From the NCBI RefSeq assembly GCF_030464885.1, contig NZ_JALPRJ010000002.1, positions 1 through 64,000 on the forward strand: a stretch of DNA of 64,000 nt, read 5' to 3'. The position numbers were made by a program, and so were the translations under genes. Position 1 is the first letter of the stretch. Every line of letters begins with the position of its first letter. Source of the DNA: Caballeronia sp. SEWSISQ10-4 2 (lineage in GTDB: Bacteria; Pseudomonadota; Gammaproteobacteria; Burkholderiales; Burkholderiaceae). This document shows, in pieces, positions 56,464 through 64,000 of this stretch. The notes beneath the pieces were generated by a model. That model made no database searches. It saw only the letters and a program-made list of their open reading frames with translations, and was not told the origin of the DNA.

Positions 56464-56964
56464 CTACTTTGCTCCACGCACGCGGCGCAACTCATCGAAA
56501 ACGAGCAGTACCGCGCCGATGGTGATCGCGCTGTCGGCGAGATTGAATGCCGGCCAGTGCCACGTGTTGACGTGGAAGTCCAGAAAGTCGATCACGTGGC
56601 CATAAGCAATCCGGTCGATCACGTTGCCGATCGCGCCGCCCATGATCAACGCCAATGCCGTGCAGAACATCCGCTGCGTGCCGTGGCGTTTCAACAAATA
56701 GCAGATCACGATTGCCGCGACCACGCCGAGTGCCGTGAACCCCCAACGCTGCCAGCCGCCGGCGGTAGCGAGAAAGCTGAACGCCGCGCCGCGGTTGTAG
56801 ATCAGGAACAGGTTGAAGAACGGCGTAAGCGCGTGCGGTTCGCCATAAGTGAACACGCGCGCCACGGCGATCTTCGACAACTGGTCGAAGAGAATCACGA
56901 TTAACGCCACGCCCAGCCACGGCGCGAGTGAACCACTGCTTTGTTTCGACATCGTTCTCGCCAT
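56464..56964 (-). CDS. lspA: lipoprotein signal peptidase
   Basis: A 166-residue inner-membrane aspartyl protease that removes lipoprotein signal peptides. Four hydrophobic helices are seen. The catalytic aspartates are in [10 protein letters not shown] and FNLADSAI. The ATG at 56962-56964 overlaps the ileS stop; another ATG four codons later is possible. Confidence 0.95.
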   Translation of the reverse strand: MARTMSKQSSGSLAPWLGVALIVILFDQLSKIAVARVFTYGEPHALTPFFNLFLIYNRGAAFSFLATAGGWQRWGFTALGVVAAIVICYLLKRHGTQRMFCTALALIMGGAIGNVIDRIAYGHVIDFLDFHVNTWHWPAFNLADSAITIGAVLLVFDELRRVRGAK

Positions 56965-59798
56965 TATGCTGCGCTCCGCGTTTCGCCGTTGCCGAAGAGG
57001 TTGGTGATGCAGCGGCCGCACAATCCAGGATGTTCCGCCGATGCGCCCACGTCGTCACGGTAATGCCAGCAGCGCTCGCATTTCAGATACGTCGATGCAA
57101 TCACGTCGACGCCTTCATCCGCTTCGTTCGCCACCTTCACGACCCGCGCCGCCGATGTGATCAGCACGAAGCGCAGGTCGTCGCCGAGACTGGTCAGCGC
57201 GTTATATCGCGCGCCGCTCGCCCGCACGTCGACTTCGGCCTGCAGCGACGAACCGATCATGTTCGCTGTCCGCGCTTCTTCCATCGCCTTGGTGACGTCG
57301 CTGCGCGCGGAGCGAATCAGGGTCCACTTGTCGAGCAGTTCGCCGGCGTCAGGCACCTGCGGATACGCGTGATATACCTCGGTGAAGATGGTATCGCGGC
57401 CGGGTTGCAGCACCTTGTACGCCTCTTCCGCCGTGAACGACAGATACGGCGCGACCAGCCGCAGCAAACCGTGCGCGATGTGATGCAGCACCGTCTGCGC
57501 CGCGCGGCGTTCGTGCGAATCGGGCTGCATGGTGTACAGCCGATCCTTCAGCACGTCGAGATAAAACCCGCCGAGATCTTCCGAGCAGAACGTCGCAAGT
57601 TTCGATACAACCGGGTGGAACTCGAACTTCTCGTAGTGCGCGAGCACGTCGTCTTGCAGGTTTTGCGCGAGGGCGACGGCGTATTTATCGATTTCGAGCC
57701 AGTCTTCCACCGGACGGGCGTCTTTCTCGAAGTCGAAATCGGAGAGATTGGACAAGAGGAAGCGCAACGTATTGCGAATCCGCCGATACGTCTCCGTCAC
57801 GCGCTTCAGGATCTCTTCGGAGATGGCGAGCTCGCCCGAATAATCCGTCGATGCAATCCACAAACGGATGATTTCCGCGCCCAGCCGGTTCGACACTTCA
57901 TGCGGATCGATGCCGTTGCCGAGTGACTTCGACATCTTGCGGCCTTCGCCATCGACCGTGAAGCCATGCGTCAGCAGCGCGTTGTACGGCGGACGTCCGT
58001 CGAGCATGGAAGCGGTCAGCAACGACGAATGGAACCATCCGCGATGCTGGTCCGAACCTTCCAGATACAAGTCTGCCGGAAACTGCAGCGAGTCCTTGTG
58101 CGAGCCGCGCAGTACGTGCCAGTGCGTCGTGCCGGAATCGAACCAGACGTCGAGCGTGTCGCGATTCTTCTCGTACATGTTGGCTTCGTCGCCAAGCATT
58201 TCCTGCGGATCGAGCGTTTGCCACGCTTCGATCCCGCTCACTTCCACGCGCTTCGCCACTTCCTCGAGCAATTCCAGCGTACGCGGATGCAGCTCGCCGG
58301 TTTCCTTATGAACGAAAAACGCCATCGGCACACCCCACTGGCGTTGCCGCGAGAGCGTCCAGTCCGGCCGGTTCGCGATCATGCTGTACAGCCGCTGCTT
58401 GCCCCATGCCGGGAAGAACGCCGTGTTTTCGATACCTTCCAGCGCGGTTTCGCGCAGCGTGCGGGACGTGTCGTTGGGCTTCACGTCCATGCCGGCGAAC
58501 CACTGCGATGTCGCGCGATAGATGATCGGCGTCTTGTGACGCCAGCAGTGCATGTAGCTGTGCGTGTACTTCTCGGTCTTCAGCAGCGAATGCGCGCTGC
58601 GCAACGCCTCCACGATCTGGTCGTTGGCTTCCCAGATCGAGAGTCCGCCGAACAGCGGCAGCGATTCGATATAACGGCCATCGCCCATGACGGGGTTGAT
58701 GATGTCGGAGTCCGTCATGCCGTGCGCTTTGCAGGACACGAAGTCTTCCACGCCATACGCCGGTGACGAATGCACGATTCCCGTGCCGCTTTCGGTCGTC
58801 ACGTAGTCGCCGAGATACACGGGCGCGGTGCGTTTATAGCCGGGGTGGGCAGCGCTCAGCGGATGATGAAAGCGCAGGCCGCTCAGCTTGGCGCCGGGCG
58901 CGGTAGCGATGGTTGAACCGGTCACGCCGTATTGCTTGAGACATTCTTCCACGCGGTCTTCGGCAAGGATCAGCAGACCCTTTTCGGTATCGACGAGGCT
59001 ATAGACGATCTCCGGATGCAAGTTCAGCGCCTGGTTGGCGGGAATGGTCCACGGAGTAGTCGTCCAGATCACCACGCCGCCTTCCTGCTTCGGCAACGCG
59101 GCGAGGCCGAACGCCTGCGCGGTTTTTTCCGGCTCGGCAAAAGCGAACAGCACGTCGATGGTCGGGTCGACCTTGTCCTGATATTCGACCTCCGCTTCAG
59201 CGAGCGCCGAACCACAGTCGAAACACCAGTTCACCGGCTTCAGCCCGCGATACACATAACCCTTCTCGAGAATCTTGCCCAACGCACGGATTTCGCCGGC
59301 TTCGTTGGCGAAGTTCATCGTCTTGTACGGGTTGTCCCAGTCGCCGAGCACACCGAGGCGACGGAAGCCGAGCTTCTGCTTTTCGATCTGCGCGCTCGCG
59401 TAGGTGCGCGCTTTTTCCATCACTTCGCGCGCCGGCAGCGACTTGCCGAACTGCTTTTCGATCTGGATCTCGATCGGCATGCCATGGCAATCCCAGCCGG
59501 GGACATAGACCGCGTCGAAGCCCGCCAGATTGCGCGCCTTCACGATCATGTCCTTCAGGATCTTGTTCACCGCGTGGCCGAGGTGGATGTCGCCGTTCGC
59601 ATACGGCGGGCCGTCGTGCAGGATGAACTTCTTGCGCCCCTTGCTGGCGGCGCGGATCTTCTCGTAGATCTTGTTGTCCTGCCATTCCTTCACCCATTGG
59701 GGCTCGCGCTTGGGCAAGTCGCCGCGCATGGGGAACGGCGTATCCAGCAGATTGACCGGATACTTCGACTGGGGCTTGGCTTCTTTCTTGTTGCTCAT
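56964..59798 (-). CDS. ileS: isoleucyl-tRNA synthetase
   Basis: A 944-residue class I synthetase that charges tRNA-Ile and edits valine. HIGH-equivalent HLGH ([10 protein letters not shown]) and KMSKS (KMSKSLGNG) are present, as are the editing domain and C-terminal zinc cysteines ([10 protein letters not shown] and CGRCI). The ATG at 59796-59798 ([10 protein letters not shown]) is chosen; the upstream extension is not family-like. It lies 152 bases after ribF, and its stop overlaps lspA. Confidence 0.97.
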   Translation of the reverse strand: MSNKKEAKPQSKYPVNLLDTPFPMRGDLPKREPQWVKEWQDNKIYEKIRAASKGRKKFILHDGPPYANGDIHLGHAVNKILKDMIVKARNLAGFDAVYVPGWDCHGMPIEIQIEKQFGKSLPAREVMEKARTYASAQIEKQKLGFRRLGVLGDWDNPYKTMNFANEAGEIRALGKILEKGYVYRGLKPVNWCFDCGSALAEAEVEYQDKVDPTIDVLFAFAEPEKTAQAFGLAALPKQEGGVVIWTTTPWTIPANQALNLHPEIVYSLVDTEKGLLILAEDRVEECLKQYGVTGSTIATAPGAKLSGLRFHHPLSAAHPGYKRTAPVYLGDYVTTESGTGIVHSSPAYGVEDFVSCKAHGMTDSDIINPVMGDGRYIESLPLFGGLSIWEANDQIVEALRSAHSLLKTEKYTHSYMHCWRHKTPIIYRATSQWFAGMDVKPNDTSRTLRETALEGIENTAFFPAWGKQRLYSMIANRPDWTLSRQRQWGVPMAFFVHKETGELHPRTLELLEEVAKRVEVSGIEAWQTLDPQEMLGDEANMYEKNRDTLDVWFDSGTTHWHVLRGSHKDSLQFPADLYLEGSDQHRGWFHSSLLTASMLDGRPPYNALLTHGFTVDGEGRKMSKSLGNGIDPHEVSNRLGAEIIRLWIASTDYSGELAISEEILKRVTETYRRIRNTLRFLLSNLSDFDFEKDARPVEDWLEIDKYAVALAQNLQDDVLAHYEKFEFHPVVSKLATFCSEDLGGFYLDVLKDRLYTMQPDSHERRAAQTVLHHIAHGLLRLVAPYLSFTAEEAYKVLQPGRDTIFTEVYHAYPQVPDAGELLDKWTLIRSARSDVTKAMEEARTANMIGSSLQAEVDVRASGARYNALTSLGDDLRFVLITSAARVVKVANEADEGVDVIASTYLKCERCWHYRDDVGASAEHPGLCGRCITNLFGNGETRSAA

Positions 59799-59950
59799 GG
59801 ATGACTCGATATTTGTTCGGTGAAGCGGCGGTGAGGCGCCGGTTCCAAGCGGGCAAGCTCGGGAACGGGCTCGAAGGTGCGTGTTTTGCGAGGCAGCGGG
59901 CAGCGCGTCGGGTGCTTCATCGGAAACTTCAAGCACCCGGCGCCACGCGC

Positions 59951-60940
59951 TCACCTAATTCGATCGGTGGCCGAGGTGGCGAAACCGCTGTCGCGGCCAC
60001 TTGAGTTCACGTCCGATGCAAAATAGGCACGGGCGTTGGTCACGTCGCGCGCTATTGCCGCCGTCAGTGTTTCGAGGTCCACGTACTTTTCCTCGTCGCG
60101 CAGCTTTTGCAGGAACTCGATGCGCACGAGCTTGCCGTAGGCGTCGCCATGCCAGTCGAGCACGAAGGTTTCGAGCAGCACGCGGCCGGAGTCGTCGACG
60201 GTCGGACGCAGTCCGAGGCTTGCCACGCCCGGCAGCGGCTCGGGTCCAAGCCCATGGACGCGCACGACGAAGATGCCCGCGAGCGCCGGCCGCTTGTGGG
60301 CGATCGGCATGTTGAGCGTGGGGAAGCCGAGATCGCGGCCGAGCTTTTGCCCGTGCACCACGTGGCCGCTAATGACATAGGGACGGCCTAGCGCGAGGCG
60401 CGCGGCGTCGAGATCGCCAGCTACCAGCGAGGCCCGCACGCCCGAACTCGAGATGCGCGCGCCATTCGGGGCGGCGACGGTCGCCATTTGTTCGACTTCG
60501 AAGCCGTGCTTGTGTCCGGCTGCCTTGAGCGACTCGAAGTCGCCGGCGCGTTTTGCACCGTAGCGGAAGTCGTCGCCGATCATCACCCAGCGCGCGTGCA
60601 GCCCGTTCACGATCACATTCTCCACGAACGTATCGGGCGGCTGGCTGGCGAAGGTGTGATTGAAATGCTCGACCACGACGCGATCCACGCCGTTCGTGCG
60701 CAGCGCTTCGAGCTTGTCGCGCAGCATGGCGATACGCGGCGGCGCGCCGGCGGGATTGAAGAATTCGCGGGGATGCGGCTCGAAGGTCATCACGCAGACC
60801 GGCAGGCCGCGGGCGTCCGCGGCGGCGCGCACGTGGGCGAGCAGCGCCTGATGGCCACGATGGACACCGTCGAAATTGCCGATGGTCAGCGCACAGGGCG
60901 CGCGGCTTTCGGCATTGGGTAGGCCGCGAAAGACTCTCAC
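59951..60940 (-). CDS. ribF: bifunctional riboflavin kinase/FAD synthetase
   Basis: A 329-residue enzyme making FMN then FAD. The N-terminal nucleotidyltransferase has [12 protein letters not shown], and [11 protein letters not shown] follows. The C-terminal kinase has [19 protein letters not shown]. The start is GTG at 60938-60940 ([10 protein letters not shown]) without a clear ribosome site. It leads the ileS-lspA-coaBC run and is divergent from purN. Confidence 0.95.
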   Translation of the reverse strand: MRVFRGLPNAESRAPCALTIGNFDGVHRGHQALLAHVRAAADARGLPVCVMTFEPHPREFFNPAGAPPRIAMLRDKLEALRTNGVDRVVVEHFNHTFASQPPDTFVENVIVNGLHARWVMIGDDFRYGAKRAGDFESLKAAGHKHGFEVEQMATVAAPNGARISSSGVRASLVAGDLDAARLALGRPYVISGHVVHGQKLGRDLGFPTLNMPIAHKRPALAGIFVVRVHGLGPEPLPGVASLGLRPTVDDSGRVLLETFVLDWHGDAYGKLVRIEFLQKLRDEEKYVDLETLTAAIARDVTNARAYFASDVNSSGRDSGFATSATDRIR

Positions 60941-61122
60941 GATATCGGTTGGGTCGGCGGTTGGCGGTTAAATGGGCGAATACCTGGGCAAATGCAGCGC
61001 GAGGCTGGCAAAGCCGCAAAGCGTTCGATTATAAACGCTCACAGCATTGGACGGAGGCCGGGCCCGCTGCGGGTCGGGCGGATTCGCCGGGTTTTGACAG
61101 CATCGAATGATAAAATCCGCGG

Positions 61123-61773
61123 ATGAAAAAAATCGTCATCCTGATTTCCGGGCGGGGAACCAATATGGAAGCCATCGTGCGCGCTTGCGCGCGCGATGGC
61201 TGGCCGGCTCGGGTGGCAGCCGTCATTTCGAATCGCCCAGATGCCACCGGGCTTGCGTTTGCGGCGGCAAACGGCATTCCGGCAACTGTCATAGATCACC
61301 GTGAATTCACCACGCGCGAAGCCTTCGATCAGGCGCTTGCACGCACTATCGACGGCTTCGAACCGGATCTCGTGATGCTCGCGGGCTTCATGCGCGTGCT
61401 GACGGACGCCTTCGTCGAACGCTACGCCGGCCGCATGATCAACATTCATCCGTCGCTCCTGCCGTGTTTTCCGGGGCTTAAAACGCACCAGCAAGCACTT
61501 GATGCAGGCGTGCGCGTGCACGGCGCAAGCGTCCATTTTGTCACGCCGACACTGGATCATGGCCCCATCGTCGCGCAGGCGGCGGTGCCAGTCATGGCCG
61601 GCGACGACGCGGCAGCACTCGCTACCCGGGTGCTGGCCGTAGAACACATTATTTACCCACGCGCGGTGCGCTGGTTCGTCGAAGGGCGTCTTGCCATCGA
61701 CGGCGAGCGTGTCGTGCTCACGCCACCAGAGCCGCAATGGCTCTTTGCCGACATTGCCGGGGAGGGCGTATGA
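61123..61773 (+). CDS. purN: phosphoribosylglycinamide formyltransferase
   Basis: A 216-residue 10-formyl-THF-dependent transferase, step 3 of purine synthesis. GRGTNMEAI, MLAGFMRVL, NIHPSLLPCFPGLKTHQQAL and the catalytic DHGPIVAQ are present. It overlaps the following methyltransferase by four bases (ATGA). Confidence 0.96.
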   Translation: MKKIVILISGRGTNMEAIVRACARDGWPARVAAVISNRPDATGLAFAAANGIPATVIDHREFTTREAFDQALARTIDGFEPDLVMLAGFMRVLTDAFVERYAGRMINIHPSLLPCFPGLKTHQQALDAGVRVHGASVHFVTPTLDHGPIVAQAAVPVMAGDDAAALATRVLAVEHIIYPRAVRWFVEGRLAIDGERVVLTPPEPQWLFADIAGEGV

Positions 61774-63071
61774 GGCTTCATGGATTTTTGATAGGACAAA
61801 CCGAGACGTTGCTGGCGGACGTACTGCGTTTCAGCGGTCCCGCTGATGCCGCCACCAGCCGTTTTTTCCGTGCGCATCCGAAGCTCGGCCACAACGAACG
61901 CGGCGTGATCGCCGAGGCCGTGTTCGCGGTGCTGCGCCGCAAGATGGAATTTTCGCATCTCGCCGAAAGCGGCAGCGGCAACCTGGCGCGGCGCCTTGCG
62001 CTGCTGGGCTTGATGCAGACCGCGGGGTTATCGGCGGTCAAGCCGTTTATTTCCGCCGATGAATACCAATGGCTCAACCAGGTGTCGAAGATCGATCCGG
62101 GCAGTTTGCCGGTGCGAGTGCGGACCAATTTGCCGCAATGGATCTACGACGCCATGACGAAGCGCTTCGATACCGAAGAGCTCGCCTTGCTCGCCGCCGC
62201 GCTGAACTATCCGGCGCCGCTCGATCTGCGCGCGAACCCGATCAAGGCCACGCGTGAACTGGTGATCAAGACGCTGACTGAAGCGGGTATCGATGCAGGC
62301 GAAATGCCGTTCGCGCCTTATGGCGTACGGGTGGACGGCAAGCCGGCGCTCACGCGCCTGCAGCCGTTCCAGGACGGCTGGATCGAGGTCCAGGACGAAG
62401 GCAGCCAACTGCTGTGCTCGCTGGTTGCGCCCCGGCGCGGCGAAATGATCGTGGATTTCTGCGCGGGCGCGGGCGGCAAGACGCTGGCGCTGGGCGCGAT
62501 GATGCGCTCATCGGGCCGTCTCTACGCTTTCGACGTGTCTGACCGCCGGCTCGCCAAACTCAAGCCGCGCCTGGCTCGCAGCGGTTTGTCGAATGTGAAT
62601 CCGGTGCTGATCGACAGCGAACACGACGCCAAGATCAAGCGCCTGGCGGGCAAGATCGATCGTGTTCTCGTCGATGCCCCTTGTTCCGGCCTCGGCACGC
62701 TGCGTCGTAATCCGGACCTGAAATGGCGTCAGTCGCCGGAATCGGTGACGGAACTCACGCCAAAGCAGTTGTCCATTCTGACCAGCGCGGCGCGGCTGGT
62801 GAAAGTGGGCGGCCGTCTCGTCTACGCAACGTGCAGCATGCTGGAAGCGGAAAACGAGGGTGTGGTGAACCAGTTCCTGGCGACTCATCCGGGGTTCAAG
62901 CTGGTTCCGGCGCGGGAGGTGCTGGCCGAACAGCGCATTGATCTGGACACAGGCGACTATCTGCAACTGTGGCCGCACAAGCACGGCACGGACGGTTTTT
63001 TTGCCGCCGTGCTCGAACGGTTGCCGGTTGCAGCAAAAGAAGCCGTGGTTGAGGAAGCAGTCGGCGAATAA
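61770..63071 (+). CDS. RsmB-like 16S rRNA (cytosine-C5) methyltransferase
   Basis: A 433-residue RsmB/NOP-type methyltransferase with SAM motif DFCAGAGGKTLALGAMM and the two catalytic cysteines in DAPCSGLGTLRRNPDLKW and YATCSMLEAENE. The N-terminal part is a shortened NusB-like region, so family identity is firm but the exact target (RsmB C967 or related) is inferred. GGAGGG precedes the ATG at 61770. Confidence 0.9.
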   Translation: MRLHGFLIGQTETLLADVLRFSGPADAATSRFFRAHPKLGHNERGVIAEAVFAVLRRKMEFSHLAESGSGNLARRLALLGLMQTAGLSAVKPFISADEYQWLNQVSKIDPGSLPVRVRTNLPQWIYDAMTKRFDTEELALLAAALNYPAPLDLRANPIKATRELVIKTLTEAGIDAGEMPFAPYGVRVDGKPALTRLQPFQDGWIEVQDEGSQLLCSLVAPRRGEMIVDFCAGAGGKTLALGAMMRSSGRLYAFDVSDRRLAKLKPRLARSGLSNVNPVLIDSEHDAKIKRLAGKIDRVLVDAPCSGLGTLRRNPDLKWRQSPESVTELTPKQLSILTSAARLVKVGGRLVYATCSMLEAENEGVVNQFLATHPGFKLVPAREVLAEQRIDLDTGDYLQLWPHKHGTDGFFAAVLERLPVAAKEAVVEEAVGE

Positions 63072-63352
63072 GTAATATTTGCTCGCTTTGGCTGGCGGAT
63101 TCGGAAGCGAACCCCGGCCAAAGCTTTCAAAAGCGGGAAATTCGTGTTTACCTCACTAAACAGCAACGCAAATTAGCGGTCAAATTTCCAGTTGACCCTG
63201 CGCGAAATCAAAATTTTCCCTAATCGACACAAAGACTTGGAACGCATGAAGTAAAATGCCGTCGAACCACGTGCATATTCCTTTCATGTGCCCAACAGCC
63301 GTCGATCCTGTTTTCGTTCGGCTAATTTTTTCCGCCTTTCAGGTAAATTGCC

Positions 63353-64000
63353 TTGCTGAATTCATCGCTTGAATTTCTCGCCAACGGATTGCTCGACCTT
63401 TCGTGGTGGCAGATCTTGCTGTTCACTCTCGTGATGACGCACATCACGATCATCGGCGTGACCGTCTATTTGCATCGCTGCCAGGCGCACCGCGCGCTGG
63501 AGTTGCATCCGGCCGTCAGCCACTTTTTCCGTTTCTGGCTCTGGATGACCACCGGCATGCTGACCGGTCAATGGGCCGCGATCCACCGTAAGCATCACGC
63601 CAAGTGCGAGACCGAAGAAGATCCGCACAGCCCGCAAACGCGTGGCATCTGGAAAGTCTTGCTCGAAGGCGCTGAACTGTACCGTTCGGAAGCCAAGAAC
63701 GAAGAAACCATGCGCAAGTTCAGTCACGGCACGCCGAACGACTGGATGGAGCGCAACGTCTACACGCGTTACCCCATTCTCGGCATCAGCATCATGATGG
63801 TCGTCGACGTTGCGCTGTTCGGCTTTGTCGGGCTGTCGGTCTGGGCCGTGCAGATGATCTGGATTCCGTTCTGGGCAGCGGGCGTGGTCAACGGGCTCGC
63901 ACACTGGTGGGGTTACAGGAACTTCAATTCCGCTGACGCCAGCACGAACATCTTCCCGCTCGGCATCCTGATCGGCGGCGAAGAGCTGCATAACAATCAC
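63353..64000 (+). CDS. fatty-acid desaturase (3' end beyond the window)
   Basis: A membrane-bound acyl desaturase of the OLE1/DesC type, 216 codons visible and open at the window end. Histidine boxes are HRCQAH, HRKHH and the start of the third (GEELHNNH). An in-frame TAA at 63344-63346 forces the start to be TTG 63353, with AGGT upstream; no ATG is near. About four helices are seen. It should introduce a double bond into membrane fatty acids. It stands 281 bases after the methyltransferase gene, so it has its own promoter. Confidence 0.88.
   Translation, partial: MLNSSLEFLANGLLDLSWWQILLFTLVMTHITIIGVTVYLHRCQAHRALELHPAVSHFFRFWLWMTTGMLTGQWAAIHRKHHAKCETEEDPHSPQTRGIWKVLLEGAELYRSEAKNEETMRKFSHGTPNDWMERNVYTRYPILGISIMMVVDVALFGFVGLSVWAVQMIWIPFWAAGVVNGLAHWWGYRNFNSADASTNIFPLGILIGGEELHNNH

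Noticed and set aside
55411-56904. 497-codon frame antisense to coaBC and lspA
   Set aside because: Spans two conserved genes on the other strand and lacks protein-like hydrophobicity pattern.

Overview
The window reads as a chromosomal segment of a high-GC beta-proteobacterium of the family Burkholderiaceae, most like Paraburkholderia or Caballeronia. The support is the ribF-ileS-lspA-coaBC-dut order, icd close to cspA-clpS-clpA, a second stand-alone elongation factor G, and a homogentisate cluster carrying a metallo-beta-lactamase-fold gene and a DUF2783 gene. The genus is inferred from protein flavour and gene order, not from any search.

Layout. Bases 1-12.8 kb form a sugar-alcohol catabolic region. 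A leftward unit (polyol dehydrogenase, xylulokinase, SorC-type regulator) stands back to back with a rightward unit (AraC-type regulator, ribose-type ABC importer, erythritol/threitol-type zinc dehydrogenase, FGGY kinase, L-xylulose-reductase-like SDR). Bases 12.8-14.9 kb are a small repeat and mobile island: a frameshifted IS110/IS1111-type transposase between two diverged inverted copies of a repeat, each abutting the 3' end of one of the two converging genes. Bases 14.9-22.6 kb hold a degenerate EAL protein and then the aromatic operon: MBL protein, flavin hydroxylase, small DUF2783 partner, homogentisate dioxygenase, fumarylacetoacetase. A leftward MFS exporter follows. Bases 22.9-31.1 kb hold a D-lactate-dehydrogenase-like gene with a LysR regulator, two tandem AspT-type antiporters, an aldo/keto reductase and an orphan Rap1a/Tai-like secreted protein. 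Bases 31.2-36.9 kb are a peptide-type ABC importer with fused ATPases. Bases 37-43.7 kb are housekeeping: cupin, EF-G2, DUF192, a small HKK-repeat secreted protein, RluE-like pseudouridine synthase and icd, the last preceded by a perfect 26-bp palindrome.

Between icd and cspA-clpS-clpA (43.8-45.5 kb) is an accessory insert: a two-helix membrane protein followed by an ImmA/IrrE peptidase gene cut in two by a ~400-bp element with IS200/IS605-type end hairpins. The element carries no transposase but looks able to make a structured RNA. After clpA come an amino-acid permease broken by an in-frame TGA and a three-gene tagatose unit (DeoR regulator, TagK-like kinase, TagE/GatZ-like protein). From 53.7 kb to the end are core genes: dut, a luciferase-like oxidoreductase, coaBC, lspA, ileS and ribF leftward; purN, an RsmB-like rRNA methyltransferase and a truncated fatty-acid desaturase rightward.

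How the genes work together. The first 13 kb should feed sugar alcohols through ketoses to pentose-phosphate intermediates. The hmg block should take a hydroxylated phenylacetate through homogentisate to fumarate and acetoacetate. The tagatose unit should deliver fructose 6-phosphate. No CRISPR array, tRNA, rRNA or intact transposase was seen.
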